64,000 nt of DNA from NCBI GenBank assembly GCA_021292105.1, contig CM037874.1, forward strand, positions 25,284,583 to 25,348,582, written 5' to 3'. The translations under genes were made by a program, and so were the position numbers. The notes below the pieces were generated by a model. The model had not been told where the DNA came from. It made no database searches and saw only the letters and a list, made by a program, of their open reading frames with translations. Shown piece by piece: positions 35,800 to 46,200 of this stretch. The stretch's first letter is position 1. Every line of letters begins with the position of its first letter. The DNA is from Anadara kagoshimensis (Eukaryota; Mollusca; Bivalvia; Arcoida; Arcidae).

Positions 35800-36078
35800 A
35801 CTGAATTGAGTTCTAAAGTCACCATTGAAGAATATTCCACTTGTTTCATTCAGGATGTCACAATTGACTAGAAAATTTTACCATTGCAGAGCATTCTGAG
35901 CAACTAGCAAGAAACTGGTTCTTTGGCTTGCCATGCCTACCATGACATGGGGCATCACTTTTTAAGGACTCCTCCAAATGGATTCAGTAATTTTAATTTC
36001 TAAATAAAAGGACAGTCTATACTGATTTTCAAGTCTTGCTCAGACCCATCTGGGGTTTGAACCCTGACATCCATATAG
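35800..36078 (-). mobile_element. Degenerate SINE-like element
   Basis: Tail-like AATATTCCACTTGTTTCATT, body GGCTTGCCATGCCTACCATG and B-box-like TGGGGTTTGAACCC, in minus orientation. Confidence 0.65.
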
Positions 36079-37214
36079 CTTTAAGGACAAAATTAGACTA
36101 GATATACTGACAAGCATACATGACCATCCTTGTGCAAAAAGGGACCATAAGTAAAAATTTCAGAATTCACTTTCTGTAATATTTTTGAAGAACCAACATT
36201 GGATTATAGTCGAGTAGGCATTTTACGAACCTAGAAATGTTCATTCCTATGAAGTTTTGTTTTCCTCATGGGTCCTTGAACAAAACTAACTTAGTTGCCC
36301 TTCGGGCAAATTTGGGCAACTTGAACAATATACATAAATCCAAAATGGCCGCCAAACTTGAAATTGAAGTACATACTGCGATATAAAATATCTTCCAATA
36401 GCTTGTAATATATCTTTTTAGATGTTTTCACGTATCAGAAACCCATTTCTGGTGTTAATTTTTACATACGGAACACTTAACTCGCACAATAAGCTATAAA
36501 TCCAAGATTACCGACGGATGTCATCTTGAAATATTGATTTTATACAAAAAAAATAATAGACTGTAATATACAAAATGTATCTTTGTAGGGATATTTAGGC
36601 ATGGGCAATTCAATTCTGGCATTAGTTTTACATTAAAAATCATCATGTCTATAATGACTGACCATATGTGTCAAATAACTATTCACCCTAGGATAGCCAT
36701 GGGTAATCTCATTTTTGTGTAAAAAATTAAACACTCTCTTTCTCCAAAACAGTTAAAAATATGTACAGGATTTAGTTTTTAAGGCAAGCATGTCCTTGTG
36801 TGTTGCACTTATGATTTTGTGCCTTACATTGACAAAACATGACAAAAAAGTTCTTGTGGCACCAGGTATCCTTTCACTTTAACATGTAATGAGAATCGAT
36901 CTTTGAATTTCAATCCGAAATCTGTTATCATCTCATAATCTTTAGGAGGATCTTGACCGCGGTACCCTTTCACAACATTAACTAAATGTAAGACAGCAGT
37001 AAATGATGTTTGAAACAGATCAGAACTATAAGGCTTTGGTGTTCTTTATGAAGAGCCCGATGAAACGTCACAATCTTTCCTGCTGACTGGCCATACAGAA
37101 AAAGAATGGTTCAGATCCCACCAAGTTATTTGTGATCTTTGTTAACCAGAACATACAGCTAAATGAGGAGAAAAAGAGTTTGTAATTAGGATGCTGTATC
37201 AAAACCACTAGAAA

Positions 37215-37560
37215 TATGCATGCCTGGCAGCTCAAGATATCTCGAACGAAGATCATGCCCCTAAGAGCATGCACGCTTGGTCGTTCAAGACATCTCGAAC
37301 CAAGAACATGACACATAAAATGCATGCCTGGCAGTTCAAGACATCTCGAACCAATACCTTGACACTGAGAGCATGCATGCCTGGCAGTTCAAGATATCTA
37401 GAACCAAGACCATGGCACTTAAAGCATGCATGCCTGGCAGTTCAAGACATCTCAAACCAAGACCATGGCACTTAAAGCATGCATGCCTCGCAGTTCAAGA
37501 CATCTCAAACCAAGACCATGGCACTTAAAGCATGCATGTCTCGCAGTTCAAGACATGGTT
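37215..37560 (+). repeat. 53-bp tandem repeat, about 6.5 copies
   Basis: TGCATGCCTGGCAGTTCAAG recurs every 53 bp (37321, 37374, 37427, 37480 and so on) with AGACATCTCGAACCAAGACC between. Early units are more diverged. Open frames across it are by-products. Confidence 0.9.
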
Positions 37561-37944
37561 TGTTGCATTGATGTTCAAAACTTCTATCCTATCACTCCAT
37601 CTGTACATCACATTGTTTTAATGCTTATACACCAAATACACTAGGAAAACAAAAACATCTGTGTCGTCAATCAGCACACAAATGCTATCATGACCTGTTT
37701 TTGCAGCTGGGAGACATAAACGATACCAGTTATGCCGGATTCATCATGGCCAAATCCACAATCGTATACATATTGCTGTGTTGTTTCCTCTGTCCTGGTC
37801 CTTGGAAGATATGAGGTGGTATTTGTCACAAAAACAAGATTTTCTTTGACGTGTCTGGGTACCAGTATGACCTTTTTTGGATTGATGCAATGAACTCTGA
37901 TGGGTTATCGCCATATGATCAAGGGATGCGGTAGAAAAACTTAA

Positions 37945-38333
37945 TCATGGTGATTGTTTGTGAGTTTTGTGTGAACTAACCCCAAAAACGAATTGACTAT
38001 AGCTGACTTCATGCCTTTCCAATGACAGCCATTTACAACTACTGTCAAAAAGGAACAGAGCCGATATCAAATACAAGCAGAAGCTAAGCTCAAACTGCCC
38101 TTGCTGTCCAAACAACGGTAACCAAAGAAACATGTTTCCAAGATTAACAACTGGCTTTGTTCTTGACAGCTTCGCTTTGAAACGTATTGCCTTTATAGAA
38201 CTAATGATGGCATTGAAAAACTCATCAGGTAGACTGGATTGTACTTGTATTCCATCTACTCATACATTACAATTGAATCCACACATTTGAAGCAATATTG
38301 CGAGCAATTGCCTTATGACCTGTTTTCATTTAG
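37945..38333 (-). pseudogene. Decayed coding-like segment inside the 3.6-kb element
   Basis: The minus strand is open for about 130 codons to a TGA near 37945, for example NMFLWLPLFGQQGQFELSF and ERHEVSYSQFVFG. A neighbouring frame downstream (about 37690-37900) is also open. This looks like a frameshifted transposon gene, but I recognise no family. Confidence 0.3.
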
Positions 38334-39820
38334 ATGGAGTTTGAATAAGCAATAAATTTTGGTCATATATATTCAAGGAACACCGAGGATTGAACTCATT
38401 GAGTTATGGTCCGTATCACACTCAGAATATATTCATTCCAATCGATCAGAGAAGCACCAATCTACCCACTAAAAGGACCAGGCTAAAGAGTCATGCCTTT
38501 AAAGGCTCATTTTTCAAATTTGATAGCAGTTTGTTTGCCAAACTGGTTACCAAAGACAACATCCTAATAATCACCATGGTGTCGACATGCAAGATCTTTG
38601 ACAGGACATGCATGTGTTTATAGCAGACACTGAGAAAGTTTGCCAGCACATTGTACATGTCCAGCATCCAATAAAATTATTTGTTGGGTGTGTTAATCAT
38701 GATACAAATAGTTTTGATGGTAGTGCAGGGGTTTTATTTTCTGTGGTCCAGTATAATTTAAAAGTGAAACAGCATTGTCGGATCTAGATGTTGCTTAATG
38801 GTAACTTGGGTAAGTTGAGACACCAAAAGTAAGCCAAATCTAGACTGTGCACTACCTTTTCACTTATACCACATGGATGAACATGGAAGTCTGCAATTAT
38901 AGTGTGTGTCTTATAGCGGCCATTTGGAGTGGAAATAGTAGATCAAAATATCAAAACTATCATAAAATCAAAAAGATTAGTTTTACTGTTCAACTCAAGC
39001 CAACCAATTTGTGAAAGGTTGCGCATTATCAGTGATAGATTTTGCTGCAGATTAACAAAACCAAAATACTTCATTATATGACGTAATGTATCAATGTTCA
39101 TGTAAAAATCCAATCAATTCACTGCTTCCCGGAAACTTATTATTTAGTTTGATAAAAAGTCCCAGTATTGTTTGGTTTTCATTCGTGGTAATATATATAT
39201 ATGTGACTGGATTAACTATGATAGAAGTAATGTGGCTTTGAAAACTTCTTCGTTGATTACTTGCTTAAAAAGAAACCTTAGCAATTGGAACTAGCCTTTA
39301 CGCTAGATTTAGTAAAGCTGAAATCACTTAGATCATGTTTTAATTTCTTATTAAAAGGAATTGTTGGAACCTCATTTATGCCCTTTAAGTCAAAATGTAT
39401 CAAGATGTATGGTTAAGTTACGCAGCATTGAATGTGATATGCTGAGTTACATCTAATAATAAAAAACCTGTTACTTCTACCCTTGTCTGGTCAAAATTGT
39501 TAATATATACTTTTAAATTGCCCCAAATGTTAAAAACAACAACGGAAATGAGTTCCTCATCCCTGAAAACATACAAAACGGTATATTACAAGCTATTGTA
39601 GAACAATTCTTACGAAAGATAGATTTTCAATATGGCGCCAGGCAGCCATCTTGGATATATGCAAATTATGCAATTTGCCCAATGTTGCCTGTAGGGCAAC
39701 TAACCTAATTTTACTCTAGGTACCCTATAGAATACAAAACAGCAAAAAAACTTCATAGGAAAAAACATTTCTAGGTTCAAGTATTGAGTATACAGGTATA
39801 TGGGAGTGTCAACTCGACTA

Positions 39821-40985
39821 TTACTAGTATGCAAAAGGAATATTAAAAAGTGAAATCACTCAAGTAGTTCTGGTAATTAAAGTGCAACAAACACAAAGTC
39901 ATGTTTTCATAACAGACTTTATTTATTTTGTTAAATGCTGCATTATATTTGGACTGTTCTAATGACCCTTTTTACTAACAGAATGTCAAATGCTTTTCTT
40001 CTGAAGTTCATTTAACCCGATATCTAGCTAAGCTGCCACAGTTTGAATTACAGTCCATTTATACTGTTCATAATTTCACCAGAATCTCAGTTAATTACAT
40101 ATTCACCCAACTAGTTCATATATATAAAATCATTCATTTTCTCATGCACTTACTTTAATCACTCAACATATTTTCCATCCAATCATCAATAAATTTTAAT
40201 ATATGATTTTTTGTCCAACACCTCATGAAAAAGCTTAAGTTGTTTGAATTTTATCTGGAATGAAATGTTGGCAAAATATTGAACGTTTTTGTATTTTTAG
40301 AATGAATTCAGAATTCAGAATTTTCAAACAGAATTTAGAATACAGATAACAGTGCTAAAAAATACAATTTTTGGTGCAAGAAAAATTCAGAATGAATTTA
40401 TATTCAAATTTAAATTTCAGAATTTTTGTTTTTGATGATCTCAAGTCATTATCTTTTCTAATTTTTTATATTATTATTTTGTTTGTTTTTCAGTATTAAC
40501 CTATTTATTTGCACTTAGTCCTTTAATTACTCCATCAACCATTCACTTCCCCATATGTAGCTAATGCAATGTAAGGGAGACAACTTAATTAATTTTTCTT
40601 AATCTGAGTTATCTCCACTTTTGTTTACAAAACAGTCAGCATCATGAAATTAAGATGCACTAAGTGTGATCTCGCCGAAACAAAGACGAAGTGAAGATTT
40701 AATGAAGGTTTGTATAATAATTGTATCCAATATAAGACAATAAATGCAAAAAATTACAGAAACGGATGCCGAAAGCCTACATAGTACTACTGTAAGCCTA
40801 AAACCTGCAAATTATCAACGCAGGTGGTTTTGTGTAGTACTTAATAACTTTAGTTGTACCCAATGTTCTGTTACAAATATAAATTTTTAAGATATGATTA
40901 ACGGGGACCATATTCATTATAAAATTAAATATATTCTATGATAGCTATTCTCTTTTTATTTTATTTTTTTAATTTTATATGATCT
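39821..40985. other. Gene-free stretch
   Basis: AT-rich, with several AATTCAGAATT-like short repeats near 40300-40430. Nothing else recognised. Confidence 0.5.
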
Positions 40986-41270
40986 AGCCCTAGTTTCACA
41001 ATCATTTTTATTTAACTGTTTAAAGTTTTTCTTAATTTGATCATCTTTTTTGGAACCACTTATGACTAATTTTTTAACTACTTAAATAAAAATGTTTTAA
41101 GCTAGAAGTGATCTTCAAAATGACACTTTCAATTCCTGAAATAAATATCTATAAAATTAACTAAATTATTGGATTTGAAAATTTGCCAGATTTAAGTTGA
41201 AAATCTTAATTACTTCATTTTTTTTACTTCAATTAAAAATTCAGTTAAAAATGATGTGAAACTGGTGCCT
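40986..41270. mobile_element. MITE with 'GCCCTAGTTTCACAATCATT' type termini
   Basis: The left end GCCCTAGTTTCACAATCATT pairs with the right end AAAAATGATGTGAAACTGGTGC, and AACTGTTTAAAGTTTTTCTTA has a partial inverse near the right. Same family as 20812-21021. Confidence 0.65.
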
Positions 41271-41649
41271 GGACCTTGTGGTCTTGATTACAATTTAATT
41301 TTTATGCACACATGCCATTCTGTAAATTACCTACTACCCCCAAACAAAGGACTCTAAAATAGAAAAGGGCTGAGAAAAATCCAACATTACCATGATTATA
41401 CATACTTGTACCAAGAAAGCTAATTAGAGTTTTAAAGGTGGGAAATGTTTACACATAAATAGATGACCCAGATATAATATGTCAGATTTGACATAAATCA
41501 ACTTGAATCATAAAATATATGGCCACACCAAATCATTTTATTAGTGGTTTATCAACTAAAAGGGTAAATGCACTCCACTTGATTACAAGGCCAGAATATT
41601 TCTCCAGTGTTAAGAGCAGTAAATTTGAACTTGACCATATTATGCAACA

Positions 41650-41752
41650 GGATGAACAGGAAAAAAAAATGTTGAATTGGACTGGGGATCAAACCCAGGA
41701 CCTCCCACACTAAAGACATATGTTCTACCAACTGAGCAACCCAGACTGCCAA
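41650..41752 (-). mobile_element. tRNA-like SINE
   Basis: Minus strand GGTTGCTCAGTTGGTAGAAC and CTGGGTTTGATCCCC in tRNA-box arrangement, with an A/T-rich tail near 41660. Confidence 0.65.
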
Positions 41753-41861
41753 AGAAGTACAGTTGCAAGTTTACTCATTTTACTAGAAGCCAATACTAGT
41801 ATTATACTAAAAATTTATCCACTTCTGATTAAGCAGGTTTTTTTTTCAAACCCTCTTCTTT

Positions 41862-42128
41862 CAAAGAATAATGGGATATTAAATTTGAGTTTCCATCCTT
41901 CCGTCTGTCTGTCTGCAATTCTTGTCTGTGCTAATTCTCCAAAACTTTGTACATGTAGCACTATTTCACGAAGCATAGCATCCACATAGATAGGAGATGC
42001 ACATATTGTTAACCTGAGTTGGTTTGCTCATATTCCTGGAAGTTATGGCCCTTTGAACATAACTGCAAATCACAAAAAATTACCTGCTGGCAAGGGATCC
42101 TAATTCACTGAATTTGCTTGTTTTTGTA
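41862..42128 (+). repeat. Dispersed repeat, second copy at 61645-61890
   Basis: Shared words include ATTCTTGTCTGTGCTAATTC, TCCAAAACTTTGTA, GTTGGTTTGCTCAT, GAAGTTATGGCCCTTTGAAC and TCACTGAATTTGCTTGTTT, in the same order and orientation. Confidence 0.8.
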
Positions 42129-42682
42129 TAGCTATGGGAGTGTTGAATCAAGTACACATACAAAATAAGTCGCCAATTTTTTAGCACCAAACTTCAATTC
42201 AAGAATCCTGGTTTCGAGCCTTATCAGGGTTGTAGGTCCATGAATACACACTTTAAGACATACCATTTCATAAACAAATGAATTCTGACAGACACCCTAG
42301 CCTAGGGGTTAAGCTTGTGGACAGACATCCCATCACATTTGAGTAATGAGTATATACTAATGAGGCTAGAACTTGTTTAAGGTTGTGGCTCTGGGTAATC
42401 TTGTTTTCTCTGCCATTCCTGAGATGTACACCTTGATGTAAATGATTAGTTCATAACTATCTTGACTAAAGCATATGACACTATTCAAGTCAACTTTCAT
42501 TCATTAAGTAAAGTCATATTAGAGAGCCCTCAAACATCTCACTTTTTATAATTACAATCAGTGGTTTCATAAGCAGACAACACTGTTTATTACAATCAAG
42601 GGTCATAAAATTATGAAAACTGTTAAACCCTCATTTCGTTGCCACTGTATGTTTAGTAAAATTGTGGTGTTACAAAGATTGG

Positions 42683-43015
42683 TTAGTTGGCTGAATGGGG
42701 TTTTTCAAGAATATTTAACTGATATTGAGACATCACCAGCTATAGGTGAAGTGTCAGAAATTTTTATCTTGCTCAGGGCAATGTGCAGGGAGGATTGATT
42801 CTTTAATGTGCCCTTTCTGCAGTGACACGGTGTGTCTGCTTTTAAGGTATCTTTCGAAGGACCCTGTCAGACTTTCATTTCTAAATGCCAAGTGCTTGGC
42901 AAAAGAACAGTCACTACCTATTTTTAAGTATTGGTCAGACCCAGTCAGAGTTCAAACCCACGACCTCATATGACTCATACAAAACAAGCACTCTAATGAT
43001 GAGCTACCATAGTTG
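42683..43015 (-). mobile_element. Near full-length SINE-like element upstream of paralogue B
   Basis: From tail-side TTTTTCAAGAATATTTAACT through CATCACCAGCTATAGGTGA, AAATGCCAAGTGCTTGGC and GAGTTCAAACCCACGACC to ATGAGCTACCAT at the head. Only about 220 bp separate it from the start codon of paralogue B. Confidence 0.75.
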
Positions 43016-43236
43016 TGTGGTGTTACAAATGGGTGTGGCAATAAATCAAGGGAAGCATATCTAGGAAACATGAAAGAAATGGAATTTTGGACTTCAAATT
43101 AGTGTGGTGGTAAGTAAGGTGGCAAGTTATGGAGGGGCATTATAACAAGGTTTAACTCTACTTAATTTTATATATATTTTAAGGGACGGGGCGCCGTAAG
43201 TGATGCTGATTAACAGGGACATGATATAGAGGAAGT

Positions 43237-46200
43237 ATGGTTAAAGATAGTAGAGTTTTGGTGACCGGTGGGAGTGGATTTCTAGGACAACACATTGTAA
43301 AACATTTACAACTTTATTTTGATGATGTGGCAGAAATAAGGGTTCTAGATCTGATACCTTATCAACAGAAATTAGGTAAATACAGAAAAACTTGATATAT
43401 CATCAATATTTGCATAGTCAGATTTGGCATACTTCAAGGAGTTTGCCAATAAATGGGGTTCGCCGCTGTACCACAAGGTCAATACCTCTTAACGTTTGTG
43501 CGGAACATTTTGGAAAATGTCAACGTCACAAATTCCTGGAATAACGTCGTTTTTACGGGAAAACGTCATATTGTGCGATTCCATGTCAATTGGAAACAAG
43601 CGTTTCGCAGACACGTTAGAAGGTATCACGTGGTACAGCAGCGAACCCCATTGAGGGAGAATTATAAAAGGAAACATAAAAGAAAAAACTCTTGGGCTTT
43701 AAAATATGGTGGCAACAAGTGAGATGCTAATACTAACTAGGGGTAGTATATCAAGGCTTTTCTGCATGTGCACTACAACATTGTCAGTATAGTTATAAAA
43801 ATTCTTACTAAATGGTACTGATTCACTACAACATTCTAAAAAATTATAAAATCATATAAAAACTGTTTTGCAGGATAAAAACTTTATTTTGTTTTTTACA
43901 ATAATATTCAAAATGCCTCGATTCCAAAATTTTTTGGCTTTTTTTAGTGGAAAATAAAATTTTAGTGGAGGGTCAAATAGAATGCTGCGCATTTGTAATA
44001 ATCAGTATGGAATTCATGATGTAATAGCGATCGAACAGTAATATTTTTAAGGCCCTTAAATTTGCCATTAACACATTGCATACAGCAGCTTTACCTAGAG
44101 ACATCTTGATATAATCAATCATTCTTGACCAGATTGTTGAATTCCATTCAAAAATTATCACAGTTTTAATTTAACATAGAGACTCTCTCAAAATAATCTA
44201 GATGAAACATTTGTTTCATAAAAATGTTTCATAACTGTTAAAAAAAACAATATCTTAGATTTAGTTTTAAATTTTAAAGATTTTGTAAAAATAATATTTT
44301 CTTAGTTTTATATAGATTTGTTTTAAATTTTACAGATTTTGACACAAAGGTAGAAGTGAAGAGTTACGAGGGCAGTATAACAGATTTAGATGTCGTATGC
44401 AGGGCATGTCGTAAAGTTGATGCCGTTATCCACGCTGCCTCATTAATCGACAGTAGATTTCTGCCAAATATTGAAGCATTGAAAGAAATCAATATCAGAG
44501 GTGAGTAAAATCTGTACATCATTTAGACCACTGTAGCTCAGTTGGTAGAGTATGTGGGAGGTTATGGGTTCAAACCCTGGCAGTTGTCTGACCAAGACTA
44601 GAAAATAGGTAGTGACTCTTCTTTTGCCAAGTACTAGTACTCTGCATTAGAAATGAAAATCATGGGGTCCTTCATAAAAGACTTTAAAAACTGATGCTCC
44701 ATGTCATGGCAAGTGGGGCATGTTAAAGAGCCCTCCATGCACATTGCCCTGAGTGAACTGCAATGGTCAGAATTTCTGCCACTTCACCTCTATCTGGTGA
44801 CATCTCAATATAAGTGAAGTATTCTTGACTTGGTCGTAAAACTCCAATCAATCAATCAATTAATCAATAAATCAGATCAATCAATCAATGTACATTATTT
44901 AGGTATACAATGGTATTAATATCAAACTAACCATCATTAAAGCAGATAGTTTAGCATATACATTATTAGAATATTCTGCTAAATATAGATTGATTGACAG
45001 GTGTGTATATTAATGTGGGTGTTACCTAACAGTGACAATCTATCTTGACATTTCATTACTAGTAAACACACATGTATTTGCATGCATTTTGTGTTGTACA
45101 CATAGTGCTTGGTGTGTGTTTTGTCTAAATTAACCAAAAAAAAAGAAAAGAGAATCAAAATCCTTGTAGTTACTGGTAGTTGTTGGTACAGTCTCCTTGT
45201 GATTGATCCACCAATTATTTTATAATAATTTTATAATTTTATAATTTTATAAACCTTCGATTACAAACTCCTCCGATGGATTCAGTAGAGTTCTTAACAC
45301 AAGTACATGTAGTACATGTATTATAAAAAATTTAAAACATGCAACATTTTGCAAACTGCAGTAGTTGTATCTAGGCATTCTTTTAGTTTTAATGCTTAAA
45401 TGATTAAACAGAACCCACCACAGTGACAGTAGGCAAAGAGCCGTATGTTTGATTATAATCAATTTTTTGTCTTAATAATGAGTTGTTTAAACATCCTCTA
45501 CTTCACATTGTGCTTTTTCAATGAGAACCACTGTCCTTGCACTAATACATTTGTATGTTAATTTATTTGTGTAACAGGAAAGGGTAAAATGTAGTGGCCA
45601 ACTGGAAATTGAACCTGGGACCTTCCCAGTACTATCAGATGCTATAGACTAAGCTACCTGGCCACCCATCAAGTCTGGTCCTCCACAGTTGTTTTTGTTT
45701 TTATAATGTACATGTTTATTTAACTGCATTTCTATAATATTTCTATATATATATTATATATTTCAGTTTTAATTTTACAGCACTAGACGGCCGTTTTGGA
45801 ATACAATTCCTCATGAGTAGTGCTTGGACCAAAATTATGAAACCAAAATAGTTTTCAAGATGTTGAAAAGATACCCAAAGGAAGAAAATATATTTTACCA
45901 AAATTAGCCAAGGAAATATACTTTGCATGAGGGAGTATTCCTTAGCCTTTGAGAAATTTCAAATTTTAACTAGCAGCAAATTTAGTCAATAGTATATTAA
46001 TTTCTGACAATAATACACAATTATAGCCAACTGAGTTTGTGATATCTTTTGTTCTTTATGGATGTATTATTTACAGGTACAGAGACGGTTATAAAAGCAT
46101 GCCTGCAGGAAAATGTGAAATATTTAGTGTATTGTGGATCAATATCTGCTGTTCAGGGTTATGAAGAAGTGGAAAATGGAAATGAATCCACACTTCCAGT

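Larger units (their letters stand above)
36207..39820. mobile_element. 3.6-kb element with long terminal inverted repeats between the two dehydrogenase genes
   Basis: Outer ends TAGTCGAG and CTCGACTA. Inner paired blocks include CCTAGAAATGTT, TTCCTATGAAGTTTT, TTAGTTGCCCT…GGCAA…TTGGGCAA and ATCCAAAATGGCCGCC versus GGCAGCCATCTTGGATATAT. The inverted repeats therefore extend over at least about 150 bp (36228-36354 against about 39620-39780). The interior has minus-strand segments that read like decayed coding sequence (around 36850-37050 and 37690-38330) and a 53-bp tandem array. I recognise no transposase domain. Most likely a DNA transposon; the superfamily is not determined. Confidence 0.65.

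Noticed and set aside
37215-37560. 53-bp array as CRISPR or as coding repeats
   Set aside because: No spacers between units, and frames shift because 53 is not a multiple of three; treated as a minisatellite inside a transposon.
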